From: Lepraria neglecta
Taxonomy: Eukaryota; Ascomycota; Lecanoromycetes; Lecanorales; Stereocaulaceae
Length of the DNA stretch: 64,000 nucleotides
NCBI GenBank assembly: GCA_033220425.1
Contig: CM065651.1
Coordinates: forward strand, 3,658,001 to 3,722,000
Reading direction: 5' to 3'
Position numbers and translations under genes: made by a program. Of this stretch, positions 33,764 to 45,232 are shown piece by piece. Position 1 is the stretch's first letter; every line of letters starts with the position of its first letter. The notes beneath the pieces were generated by a model. It made no database searches and was not told the origin of the DNA. It worked only from the letters and a program-made list of their open reading frames with translations.

Positions 33764-35516
33764 GTGATGGAGTGGGCTGGGTACGAAAAGCATGATTGAG
33801 ATGGAGGTGGGTGTCGCGAGGGTGGGGTGAGTTGACTGTATCACTAGCTTGCTTAAACGAGAAATGAGAAATGCATTACTCATGATGCTGTTGCTCAAAA
33901 CGATTCCATTTGCGTGTTGAACATGCCCTCATGGCCTATGCATAGGCCATCTGCTCTAACCGTCCATCACCATTTCACCCGGTCTTACTTCCATACATTC
34001 CGCTTTCTCTTCCCCCCCCGGCGGGTAAGCACACCGCTCCATAGACCTGTCATTCAAAGGGACTGCTACTCCGTAATAACTTTTATTCCGCAATCTTCTG
34101 CTCTTAAAACCTCTCTTTCTGCAAGCATTTTACTCAGAGACCATTCTTTTTGACAAGACGTCTGCTTCCAAACAGCTTTTGTTCTGTAATCTTCCACTCT
34201 TAGGACATGTCTTTTGAAAAGCACTCTGCTCCCGACGCACATCGTTTAGCGGAGCTCCTGCTCGCAGATAAATTTCCTTTGCCAATCCCCGGCTTTCGAG
34301 ACCCGTCTTTTAACAGGCACTTTGCTCTCAGGATGTATTGTTAAAGAGGACTTCTGCTCTTAGATAGGTTTTATTCTTTGATCTTCTGCTTTTGAGACCT
34401 GTCTTTTAGAAGGTACTCCGCTCTAAAGAGATGTTTTTTTAAACTAAGACTTCTACTCCTAAGTAGGTTTTTTTCTTTCGATCTTCCGCTTTTAAGGTTC
34501 CTCTTCTGGCTAACACTCTGCTCGAAGAACATATTCTTTGACCAAAACACCGCTCTCAGATGGCTTTTGTATCCTCACACCCAATTCTTGAGACTTGCTT
34601 TCTGGAAAGCATTCTATTCTTGAGAGCTGTCTTGTGGCATCAATTCAGCTTCTAAAATGTAGCCGGAAAGTACATCACTCATTCCCATTTACCGACCATT
34701 GACTACGTAGGGTGGTAAAAATGCAGAGCAGAGCAGTTGTCACCTAGGATATTAGCCTTATTCCTCGGCGAAAATGCTGGTATCCTCGGCAGTAGAGCTA
34801 AAATCCTCAGCGGCAGTTCGAAAGTGTTCGGCAAAGACATAGAACAAAGAGACAGGGAAACCTCAAAAGGGAATACATCTGGACAGCAGCTTGGCGGAGA
34901 GACTTTGTTGCCCAAGACTCAGCAACGACGTTCTACAAAAAGAGAATGAAAGTGTCTCAGGAACATGCTACTCAGCAAGTCGGCAAAGACATTCAGCAGA
35001 CAAAAAAAAATTGAAAGGCCTGGTTGGGAATCCTCTGGGCAGTACTTCTGCATAGCTTTGCAAACACGTTGGATAAGCTGCCTATCCATACCCAAGGTGC
35101 CCATCCTTCTTAAAGCTCTGTCATGCCGCTGTTTCATACTGCCGTCCTTGATCAACTCTCTTCTTTCCAAATGCCTGGTCATTCGGAGCTATTGCTGTTC
35201 ACAACTCGATGTCAGAACGATCGAGCTGTTTTCTGTAAGGGCTAGTACTCAGCTAGGTAGTATTGTAAGATAGGACCTTGCGTCTGGGTCTCCAACATTA
35301 CGAATGGGTTTGCCTGAATACGGCTACGCAAGATGTGTTGATCATTCACAAAATTTGCCACTCGGTAGCCGCGACACATACGCCGAAGTATCAAGCCTTT
35401 CACGCCGACGCAAACGCGCGTTGGATCTTATTAACCTTCAAACGCTTCTTTTTCTCATTTCCTTCCTTCATCCCTCCACCATCCTCACAACAACACTTCC
35501 ATCAAACTCTCAAACC
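33764..35516. other. intergenic with decayed tandem repeats
   Basis: Contains the array described separately at 34061-34645. From about 34735 to 35000 shorter, weaker repeats occur: ATCCTCGGC-like blocks and two copies of TCGGCAAAGACAT about 150 bases apart. No gene seen. Confidence 0.55.
34061..34645. repeat. degenerate 97-bp tandem array, six units
   Basis: Units begin near 34061, 34157, 34252, 34349, 34448 and 34546, lengths 95-99. Each unit falls into three sub-blocks of about 31-35 bases, starting with cores like CTTCTGCTCT, CTTCTGCTTT and CACTCTGCTCT. Other shared words are GAGACCTGTCTTTT and GGTTTTATTC. A partial unit may precede the array. No open frame spans it on either strand. Confidence 0.8.
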
Positions 35517-36992
35517 ATGGCTTCTGAAACTCAGCCTCGAAGAAAGCGTGATGAGCTTGGTCCCAACCCCTTCAGACTGGGTCCTCGAGCGCAGCGTAAA
35601 GTGGCCCACCAAGAACCCGCCTCGGCTCCACAATCCTCGTCTCTAAGCTCTACACCTGCAGCAGCTCCTCAAGCCATATCTGCACTAATTCCTCAAGCCT
35701 TGCCACCAGCAATTCAGCCTGCTACCATAGGGGAAGACCACGATCTTAATCATGGGAGCCTCTCTTCTCGCTCGCATTACGAAGCAGCTCTAGGACTACC
35801 TGTCGCGAGCCCATGCTTCTGGGTTCTACCATCCTCCTCTCCAAACTCTCCACCCGCAGCAGCTCCTCAAGCCATATCTGCACCAATTCCTCAAGCCTTG
35901 CCACAACTAAGTCGGCCTCGAAGAATAAAGAAAACCCCCGGTCCTTCTCTATTAAGTCTTTCTTCTCGCTCGCAGGATAAAGAATCCACACAGTCGCCCG
36001 CCTGGTTCATACCATACCCAGATCCAAGCTCTGTACCTACAACAGTCCTCGAAGGCTTGCTTCGCTCAGATTTCTCGATCAAGAACCTTGTTCATAAGGC
36101 CTTCGCACTTCACCCTTGCCTACAGCGTGAACTGCAGCGTGAAAAAGACAGGCGATTACAAGCCTGGCTTTCAAGCTCGTTCGGAAGATTGCCCTCAGAG
36201 ATTCGCGTGATGATTTACGAGCACGTGTTGATCGTCCCGCCGTCACGATCTCCAATCACCATCCGCGGACCAAGTGAGGAGAAGGAAGCCGATTCGGACA
36301 AAGCGTCTACCAAGCCGTCATCTAGCACGCCCCCCGGGGTGTCTGCTCTTGCCCTATTGCAGACTTGCCGCCTGATACACCGCGAAGCACAAGACATCTA
36401 CTACGCTCGTAACGCTTTTCACACAACAAGCGCAAAACAGCTCCGTAGGTTCCTCCTCGGTATTGGGCTGGCACGTTGCGAGGTTCTCACGACTTTGCAT
36501 ATTGAAGGTCTACTCACTCGTGAGCCAATGTTCGAAAAGGACTGGCTGGACCATCAGCGGAGGGAGACAGATATGGGCGACGCAGAGTACCAAATGCTAT
36601 CAACCGCGAGCAACTTGAAGCTAGGCCCGGATGCCCAAGCAGCCTCTAGACTCCTCAGAGAGTGTAAACGCCTCCGCAAAGTCCACCTCCTCATGGGGCA
36701 TCCCAAAAATTCCGACTACGTTGAAATGACATATATCGACTTTGTGAAGAGTCTAGCTGGAGAAAAGACGGAAAATCAGGTTGATTTTATTGACGGGTCT
36801 CGTTGGGTGGTAAGAGCGTCGCCTGATGCAAGGGAATGGTATTCAGCTCTCATTGAAGCCTACTATACTGGCGAAAGTCGGACGGTGCTCTTTCCACCGC
36901 TCGGCCAGGGGGAGCAGCGTTGTGTCGAGGTGGACATTGCCACGGACCAGGTGAATAACTTACAGTCGGGATTCAGCTCCATGAAGCTTTGA
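35517..36992 (+). CDS. 2EXR/DUF7730-like protein with disordered N-terminus
   Basis: Single exon. I place the start at ATG 35517 (context ACCATGG), giving 491 codons; the frame is open upstream but has no better Met. The N-terminal ~190 residues are Pro/Ala/Ser-rich and disordered, and contain a 66-residue tandem duplication (PAAAPQAISALIPQALP, then PAAAPQAISAPIPQALP). The C-terminal part carries the fungal F-box-like domain: RLPSEIRVMIYEHVLIV, then LALLQTCRLIHREAQDIYY and YARNAFHTT, as in 2EXR/DUF7730 proteins. Function of these domains is unknown; an adaptor role is a guess. The gene is intronless. Confidence 0.75.
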   Translation: MASETQPRRKRDELGPNPFRLGPRAQRKVAHQEPASAPQSSSLSSTPAAAPQAISALIPQALPPAIQPATIGEDHDLNHGSLSSRSHYEAALGLPVASPCFWVLPSSSPNSPPAAAPQAISAPIPQALPQLSRPRRIKKTPGPSLLSLSSRSQDKESTQSPAWFIPYPDPSSVPTTVLEGLLRSDFSIKNLVHKAFALHPCLQRELQREKDRRLQAWLSSSFGRLPSEIRVMIYEHVLIVPPSRSPITIRGPSEEKEADSDKASTKPSSSTPPGVSALALLQTCRLIHREAQDIYYARNAFHTTSAKQLRRFLLGIGLARCEVLTTLHIEGLLTREPMFEKDWLDHQRRETDMGDAEYQMLSTASNLKLGPDAQAASRLLRECKRLRKVHLLMGHPKNSDYVEMTYIDFVKSLAGEKTENQVDFIDGSRWVVRASPDAREWYSALIEAYYTGESRTVLFPPLGQGEQRCVEVDIATDQVNNLQSGFSSMKL

Positions 36993-37093
36993 CAGGCTGG
37001 ACATTCTCAGCGTGACACTGTACATAGAATTAAGGCTTAAGCGAGGCATTTAGATGCTGAATTCATGCGCTCATCTGTTGATACGACTAGATC

Positions 37094-40000
37094 TCAGGAC
37101 AATGACATCTCTTTCATTTCGTTCGTGTGAATCTCTCTCTCCACCAATCGTATCGGTTCCATGCTAATTTGACTGTAGTAAGGTTCAACAGCAGCGATCT
37201 TCGTCTCCCATAAATCTCCAATCTGGAAGCCACCTTCACGAGCAACAACATCATTGTCGTTCAAAATAACTTTCAGACTCCAGGTTTGCAACCACCCCCT
37301 GTGAACCCCGTGAAGCGCAGACATAGTGCTCACCATGAAAGTCTCAGGGAGCGGCGCCTGGTTGAAGTAGAAAGCCCGGAAGAACGCCTGCACGATCCAG
37401 TGGCGTGAGGACAACGTCTTGGCGTGAGTGATCTTTCTCTCACGCTGGAGGGCAGTCCTTGCGAATTCTTCAACCTCAGTTCGTGAAAAGGGTAAGTAAG
37501 AAGCGTTGGTGCTTCCGACCAGGGATGAGCCGGTTTCTGCCTCGTGGCGAAGTGCAGCTTCGATTTGCCAGTGGGTGTACAGATCTGTGTATCGGCGTAG
37601 TGGAGAGGTCGCTTTGCAGTACGCTGGGAGACCTAGGGCGAAATGCTCCAGTGGTGAGGCCGATGCAGTGGTCTTGCCCATGAGCTTCATGTATCGTAAG
37701 AGGTCCCCCTGGTCGGCATAGCCGTGTTTTGCAATCTTGGGATCCATGACGGTTCTCTTGAATTCTTCTGGGTCTATGGGTGGCTCCGGGTTGCGTTGGA
37801 TCCCTCTGTATGGGATGGGAATGTTCCGCTCCATACACCAAGTGGCCGCGACCTCGCCAGCTAAGATCATCAAATCCGCTACCATCTTGCGTACCAAGTC
37901 GAACCACTCTGTTGTAGTCTCGACCCCAACGATTGGATCACCCTCAAACTGATAGACACAGTTGGTTGATATCTGGAAAGGCTTCACTGCACTTGCATGT
38001 TTACTTAAGAGAACTTGAGGGTATGTCTCAGCAGTACGTGCGGTTGAATAGAAGTCTGGAGCGCCATTTGCAACACGCTTGCAGCGAGAGGCTTTCCCAA
38101 GCTTGAGAAGGGTGCGCAGAATTTCGATGTGCGACTCTGCCACTGCCCCGCCAGTCATTGGATTGTGGTTCTCCGGCTTCAAGGGTAACTCGCCTCCAAC
38201 GGTCAAAAGAGACACGGCTCCTTTCTCTTCCGACTTGTACAAGCCCATTCCTAGGCCTGCTGACTGCGGCGTCAGATAATGTACGTTACGTACTATTCCA
38301 GAAGTTATCTTTCTTTCGAGAATGTCGCCCTCTGTTGACATTCTTGCGCTGAGTGTCAAGCATGGACGCTCGTTCGCGAGACTGAAACGATCAGACGACA
38401 AAACCGGTGATAACATTGGATATTTGCGTTCTGGGAAGTACACTGATTCGAAGAGGTGGGCTGCGTATTGTCCCACTGGAGAGTCCGGAGTAACGAAGGC
38501 AGAAGGGTTTGCAACGTGAATATGAACCCAATATTCGGACGGGTTGCCATCTACGGGCTGTAAGGAAACTCCGTCGTCACGTTCCAACGTTTCGGCCCCG
38601 TCGATGCAAAACACTGGTAGGTCACCCCAATCCTTCCTTAACTTTTTCATAGAGTCATTTAATTTGTGTATGGAGTCTATTGGCTCATCCACGACGCCCT
38701 CCGAAGTTCCGGTAGCAGCTAGTACCCAATTCTGAGCTTTTTTTCGTAACCGAGTTGTTTCTTCAGAGACGGTGTCGTGCCCTGGAAGCCTCAGGCTCTG
38801 AACGGAATATACCGTTCGGTTCTCCCATGGAGTAACAACGCCGAGCTCTTGAAGCAGAGTGAAGCCAATGTTCTCCTTAAGCTCGAAACCATCATACTTT
38901 CCCGTGGCGCGAAGTATCATTGGACCTAAAGCGCTCAAATTTGTACGCTGATTGATGTATTCGGAAGCCACCCAAGCATCGAAATAACGGATGATAACCT
39001 TCTCCTTGTCGTCGAACAATTGCTTAGGAATCGTCCTGAATGTCTTGAAGGCGGGCTCGGTAGGTTCAAATTTTACAGAACTTGGACCGATCGCACCGTT
39101 CACTGAAAGAGGTCGCGTTTGCCGACTCTGCTCTATGGCGGCTCGAGCTTTTTGGACAAAGGTAGAGATCGGATTCCGCAAACGTGTTGATGTCATCAAG
39201 GCAGAATCAATGCTGAACGACTCTGTTGCTTCTTCGATGAGACCTTCCTGAAATTCCCGCACCCAGTCTTGGACCCGAGCAAAGTCACGCAGGCTTTGCT
39301 GAGGATGTATCTCATATACTGGATTGAGCCGGTCATTGATATGATCGAATGTGATGTTTTGCGATGGCATTAGCGCTCTATGCACAGCCCACAGCATCGA
39401 ATGAGTGAGCTCAGCCGGGTCGTCCTTCTGCAGGACTATCATTGCTATATCCCGTAGGCTTTTGTGACTTCGTCCTTCGCTCTCGTTCGAAGGGGCGATG
39501 ATCTCGTAAGCACGGTTGATCCTGTCCGCACTTCTCCTGAACACATTATCGGCCGCTTGGTGAAAGAGCCACATTTTCTCTATTACTTTGGCACCGGCAT
39601 CTCGTGGAGCATGGACATCAATGGGTTGGAGCTTGTCCATGCGACTTGCCTCAACTTCTTCTGCGGGCAAATATGGTAGAACATCTTCCAATTCATCAGG
39701 GTGTACGAATCCAGGCACCGCGAAGCGCGCCTTGTTTATCGCTCTGTTGACCCATTCGCCTCGCATTGTATAGAACTGACACTGGTCAATCAGATTTCTA
39801 ACGAAAATTGCCAGTATTGGTTCGTTGCCAGCCCTCAGCTCTACTAAATCACCTCGTCTGAGGAATAAATGATTATCAAGAAGTTCTAGTGCAGCGTCGT
39901 CCGATCCTAATTCGACATCGCCCTCATCTTCTGCCTCTTCGTCTCGTGATATCAGTGCGAAGCCGTCATCTTCACCGGACTGCGTGTACAAATTTTGACT

Positions 40001-41270
40001 GGCAGTGAATGTGCTCCCCAGCGACGAAACGACCGCACCTGCTGGCCCTGCCTGTATTTTGTGCTGCTCCTGCCACAGTCTTAAGTGCTCTCGAATATTC
40101 TCTCCACCCAGTGTAGACCCCAGGTTCTCATCCGATTGTGTGATAGGCGGATTAAGGTCTGCAGTTCCATGGGAGGGTTGGGCCTGCAATACGTCAGATT
40201 GGCTCCACGACAACGGATGAACCTGTCAAACTTACAGCAGCTGTCGAATAGTTCCGACTGGTGCGGATTAGGCCTGTAGTAGAATACCATCTTCGCGGGG
40301 TGTTCCAGCTATGCTGACTGGCGACATCCTTTCTTCGATGACTGGCTTGCCCGTCAGCAAAGGTATGAGGTTGTGAATCGGGCATCGAGTTTGAGGAGTT
40401 AGACCGGGTAACGTCGGCCGAGCTTGGTGTCTGCAGGTTCATAAAGGTATCGAGAACAGATTCCAACTCTTCATGGAAGATCTCGTTCTCCTTTATAGAT
40501 ACTTCTGTTTCAGATGAAGGTCGAGTTTTTTTGATGATCTGAATGTGTCTTCGGATCTGCGATAGTTCGTTATCTCCTCCTACGTTGTACTCAATGTCAT
40601 CAGTGGAGGATTCCTGAGAGCCAGCTTTCTTAAGATCAATATCTTCATCAATGAGCTGCCGGAGAAATCGAAGGTCCTGGAATGATCTGACGCCTTTATT
40701 ACTCTTGTGAAGCGAGATGCGAGGGCTCATCGAAGAGGGCTCTTTATCACTCGGTATTAGTCGAAAACGAGGTTTGCTGAGGATAGGAGGTTGAGGTCTA
40801 AGGGATGCGTCTTTGCCTCTGAGGCCCAGATATTGTTTCGGAACGAGCTCGCCATCTTTTGGAGTGAAAACGGCTGTTCTGAATACTGCTTTCCCGCCAT
40901 GGATACGTATGAGTGGGTCGAGTGAGTATGCTGTGATAGGAAGTCAGAAACTTTGAAGGCGTGTGCGGGCGAGTAATGAAATCGACTTACTCCTGTTCTT
41001 GGAGACTGTCTTTCTGTGGACACCAGATACAGGTGTCGTCTGGTTTGGCAAAACCTCATATTCGTGACGTGTAAAGTGGGCCAAGTCTGGCTGGGTTGAA
41101 GGCTCCAGTAGGTCAGTATCTGCTTGTTGAAGATGCTTTGCTTCACGCTGTTGCGAGGCATAGCTGTAGCGAGGCGATCCCAGAGCGCAGCGCCAACATC
41201 TCTGCTGGGATCTTCTGGCTTCTATTGTAGCTCGGAGTCTCTGCCGCACAGACATGGTGGTTGAGGGCAT
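37094..41270 (-). CDS. cyt-4: mitochondrial RNB-type exoribonuclease, CYT-4/Dss1-like
   Basis: Three exons, 41270-40991, 40930-40236 and 40183-37094, give 1354 codons across 60-bp and 52-bp introns. The N-terminus is rich in Arg/Ser and poor in acid residues (MSVRQRLRATIEARRSQQRC), fitting a mitochondrial targeting sequence. The RNase II catalytic domain starts about 38620 with LPVFCIDGAETLERDDGVSL and continues with HIHVANPSAFV, PMLSPVLSSDRFSL and, late, YCKATSPLRRYTDLYTHWQ, an RNB hallmark. Yeast Dss1 and Neurospora CYT-4 degrade and process mitochondrial RNA 3' to 5'. Length matches CYT-4 more than cytosolic Dis3/Ssd1. Start could also be the second Met five codons on. Confidence 0.92.
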
Positions 41271-41786
41271 AAGAACTCAGTAAACAGTGGATAAGGAAGT
41301 CGAGACCGGCATCTGTAAGCCAAGACATTTTTTTGATACTGCTGAATCCACTAGCGGTGCAACTCTAGCACATTCGAAACTCCCCTCCGCTGCGGGAATT
41401 CCTGTTTCCCGCTCCTTGCTATTCAAAAGGGGCATATATCCGACTCCGACTATCAGCCAAACGCCCTGAAATCTTGATTGGCGAAGTTTGAATCCTCAAA
41501 AAATTGGCTTCTAAAGAGCTCCTAGCTTTGAGCTCGGGTTTTGCACCACGACATTCACTCAACGTATTTGATGTAAGTCAACATCTTTCCATAGCTCATT
41601 TGACCCCAAGATATATGATGAGATTCAAACATAGCATGTATTATCCGAAGGACCGCAATGTGGCTCCCTTTCTAGAGAACCATTACCTTCCTGACTCTCG
41701 CCGCGACATGATCTGTCTTTCCGTTACGTTATCAAAAGAATTCCGAGCACTGATTAGCATTATTCCTACAGATATCGGCTCTCAGA
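41271..41786. other. divergent promoter region
   Basis: Between the RNB gene and the molybdopterin synthase gene. No separate gene seen, although the frame runs open in places. Confidence 0.5.
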
Positions 41787-42092
41787 ATGTCTGGTAAAGC
41801 TCCCGCAGGTCACTTTCGCCTCCTCTACTTTGCTTCCGCAACAAGCTACACGAGAAAATCTTCGGATGATTTTCCGGCCCCATTGCCCATCGCAGACCTG
41901 TTTGAGCTTCTAGAAAAGAAGTACCCTGGTATAGAAAAAGCTGTACTGTCGAGCTCTGCCATCACCGTGAACTTGGACTATGTCGATGTTGAGGAAGAGC
42001 AGCGGGCTGCCACTACATCCGAGGAATCCAAGCCCACGGTTGTCCAAGAGGGCGATGAGGTCGCTATTATCCCACCTGTGAGCTCCGGGTGA
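41787..42092 (+). CDS. cnxG: molybdopterin synthase small (sulfur-carrier) subunit
   Basis: Single exon, 101 codons, MoaD/ThiS ubiquitin-like fold. The product carries sulfur as a C-terminal thiocarboxylate and, with the large subunit, turns precursor Z into molybdopterin in the cytosol. Visible: RLLYFASATSYTR at the first strand, LPIADLFELLEKKYPG helix, ITVNLDYVDV strand and the end GDEVAIIPPVSSG. The length fits eukaryotic MOCS2A/CnxG. The extreme C-terminus is Ser-Gly where many members end Gly-Gly; the terminal Gly needed for thiocarboxylation is present. It converges with the amidase gene, whose stop lies 55 bases away. The symbol follows the Aspergillus name and is by homology. Confidence 0.9.
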   Translation: MSGKAPAGHFRLLYFASATSYTRKSSDDFPAPLPIADLFELLEKKYPGIEKAVLSSSAITVNLDYVDVEEEQRAATTSEESKPTVVQEGDEVAIIPPVSSG

Positions 42093-42147
42093 GCTAGGGG
42101 CTCGCAAAGACAGATTGATTCATGGGACGGGCTTTAATTGCTATCTG

Positions 42148-44051
42148 CTACTCCATCTCCAAGAGATCATATTTCCCACCAGTCTCCTCCAAGGCCCGCT
42201 CGACCATCTCCATGATGGCCAATACCTTCTCCTCCTGCAGCCGCTGGCCCACCACCTGTACTGCGACGGGCAAACCATGCATTCTGTCAGCATCATAGTG
42301 CTGATACGCACCCTTCGCAACACCATTCAGGTCTTTGAACCGGAACGTCGCAGGCAACTGATCGAGGACCTTGTCTACATGGGTCACGGGCATCACACCA
42401 CACGAATAGTCGAGCTGTCGCATCTATCAGTGATCGAAGGGACCTTTATCACGATGGTAGGCTTACCAAATTGAACAAGAAAGTATACCCACAAGCACTT
42501 ACAGCCTCCTTCATACCACAATGTGGCACTGCGGGCGTGGCATTTACCGGTGTCAACATTAAATCTAGCTCCTCCCCCTTCCACCACTCGTGCCAACTGG
42601 CTTTGTACGCCTCCCTCTTTGCCACCCATTTCCATTGCTCATATGCGCTCTTTGCATGCCAATCGTCCAGCAAGCCGGCCCAGATGTCGTCCCGCTTGAC
42701 GTATTTGACCCAGAGGTAGTAAAGATATTTGAAAGGGCGAGGTATCTTCATATAAAGAGACATTTGACGAGCACCCGGGTCGTTGGTCTCGCCCGTGCGG
42801 AAGAAGGAGAGGATGGTCTTGCAGCCATCAGCATTGAGCAGCTGGGATGCTATTCGCAGAGCTGTGTAGGGAGATGGTGGCTCGACATCGATAATCTCGT
42901 GACCTTGAGTCCGGAGAGCAGAGACGGTGCGCTCAAGGGCACGAGCACAGGCTGGGGCGGGATCCACCACGCCTTCATAGAGTCAACGTCATGTTCTGCA
43001 AACGTTCGCAGGACGCGCGTTACCATCTGTCCTCATAACACCAATCTTGAACCTCTTCTGAACCCTAATACTCTCCTCCTCGCCTGTCCTCCACTCAATA
43101 GGATGTACACTATGATCCCACTTCCAAGGCTTCGTCCCAATGAGACTCTTCGAGAAGTAAACGAGATCCTCCAGTGTCCTTGCCATCGGGCTAAACACAC
43201 TGGCTATACCCTCTTGCCCCGGCATACTCGTATTCATACCCATCTTTGGCCATCGACCCGTACTACACCTTAACGAGTAGATACCTGAGTAATGCGCTGG
43301 GGCGCGCACTGAGCCCGCGACATCACTACCGATGCCAATACGTCCACCACCATATGCAAGGAGCGCAGATTCACCGCCACTACTCCCCCCTGGGGAGTAG
43401 TCTGGGTTGTGAGGGTTGAGGCAGCGGCCCCAGACGTCGTTGGAGGACTCGAAAGAGAGGAGGGTGGTAGGAATGTTGGTTTTGACGTAGGGGATTGCTC
43501 CTAAGCTGGTAGTCAGGTGACGGAGGAGATTATATGAAGTGAAAGAGCATATCAGACAGACCAGCAGCTTTCAGTATCTTGACCATACTTCCATCCTCGG
43601 CGTACGGCTTCTCAGTATTACACGAATATCCCACGCTAGCATCAAACCCTTTGACCGCAATTGAATCCTTCAATGACACCGGTATGCCCGCCAAAGGCCC
43701 TTTCATATTGATCTCATTCTCTGCCCAGCTTTCAGCCTCCGGTAGCATCACTTCCGTAAGGCAGTTCGTCTTCTCATGCGCCTTAATCGCGACTTTCCCA
43801 TAGGTGCGGAGGATATCGATTGGTTTGAGGAGCTGTTTGTGTACATCTTGGACGAGGGTCTCGATCGGTTTGGAGAGGATTTCGCGGTCTGGTTGTGTTA
43901 TGGCGCTGTGGTAGGAGAGTGGGAGGTTTGCTATTCGGGTGGAGCGTTCGACTTGTTTGCGTTGACTGAAGGTGTTAGAAATGATCCTTTCGTTGCGTAC
44001 GTGGGCTTACCATGCTCGCTGATGCTCGAAGTAGTCGAACGGTGGTATCAT
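42148..44051 (-). CDS. acetamidase-type amidase (amidase signature family)
   Basis: Five exons: 44051-44011, 43965-43562, 43500-43024, 42972-42467 and 42423-42148, giving 567 codons; all four introns keep frame. The amidase signature is complete: catalytic Lys in GIPVSLKDSIAVKG, Ser-rich loop DYSPGGSSGGESALLA, and the nucleophile Ser region GIGSDVAGSVRAPA followed by HYSGIYSLRCSTGRWP. The C-terminal LPVAVQVVGQRLQEEKVLA block is also typical. These enzymes hydrolyse amides to acid and ammonia; AmdS lets moulds use acetamide as a nitrogen source. The exact substrate here is not shown. No signal peptide, so cytosolic. Confidence 0.93.
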
Positions 44052-45232
44052 CTTGAATGCTGAACCTATTACAAGTTATGCAGAGACCTCAATGGCTGCG
44101 AGAGCTTCAAGGAGGGGGAAATGCTAGCTGCACGAGATCAACGCCAAATCCCGCCGGCGATTAGATAGAGATTAAGCTTTGAGACTTTGACAATTTGAGA
44201 CTAGCTTGAGATTGGGGATATTCGCACCTGCCAATCCTTCAGAAACTGCTTCCAGCTTCCAAGAGCACCATCGCTGTCCAGGAATGATACAAACATAGGT
44301 CCCAGAGCAACCAGAAGTTCGACTATGCTGTAACTCATGGCTCAGCGAGGCGCTGCCAAGATTGAAGGGGGAGCTGGCTATCTGTTGCTATTCCGTGTCC
44401 GTTCTGTTTACACTTCATCAGGATCTCTACCTTTCATCTCATTTGTACTAAGATAAGATTATCGCTGTCGTACCAGTGTTTCTTCCTGAGATCCACTGCT
44501 ATCAACCACGAAAATACATCAGCGTCACGATACAGAAGAGTGTGAAACGATCCGACCCATGGCTTCCTTTTCTATTCTTAACTAAACAAATCCAAGCAAT
44601 ACTCACTATTGACTAGCTGTTACAGGTGGCCGTTTCTACCACGATATCAACAAGCAGCTTCTGCGATCCGAGTGGCCAAAAGGCTTGTCGCCGCTTGGTC
44701 TCAACCTGTTGGCCATGAGCTGAGGAAGGCTAAGCGCCAATCTCGGCAGGTACCGAGGAGCCTCAAATTTACGATCTCGCCACCATTGGCTGTGACGATT
44801 CCTCTATGAAAGAACGTGAAACTGCTCTATAAAGGAATATTGACATCTTTAGAAACACTACTAGGCAAACAGCTTGGTAGGACAATGAGAAGGCTGGAGG
44901 CTGGAACCTCTGTATACTTAAGACGAGACACGGTACCTAGAATGTCTCTTTCTTCTGCATCAGAACCACAATCTCTTACGAATTTCCTCAAAGTCTTTCG
45001 TCTCAAGTTTCCTCTTTTCCTTTGTGCTGTCTGTTTCCTTAAGACACTCATTACAGTTATCTCGTGCTGTTTGCCTCAACGATCTCTACAAATCACGATC
45101 TTTACCTTTGTCCTTGCCTAGCATCGAAGGTGCTTTTTGCATCCTGTTATTTATTAGCCACAACACCCGCTACTCTTGCACGCCTTCCACATAATATTCC
45201 CTCTTTCACATTTTCACCTACAATCTTTCCAC
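44052..45232. other. divergent intergenic region
   Basis: About 1.2 kb with no gene recognised, between the amidase and the small membrane protein gene. Confidence 0.5.

Noticed and set aside
33914-34153. Open frame running into the 97-bp array
   Set aside because: It covers only one unit and later units do not keep the frame, so the array is not a coding repeat.
34061-35000. CRISPR-like array
   Set aside because: Units are contiguous and degenerate with no unique spacers, and the organism is a eukaryote. It is a tandem repeat.
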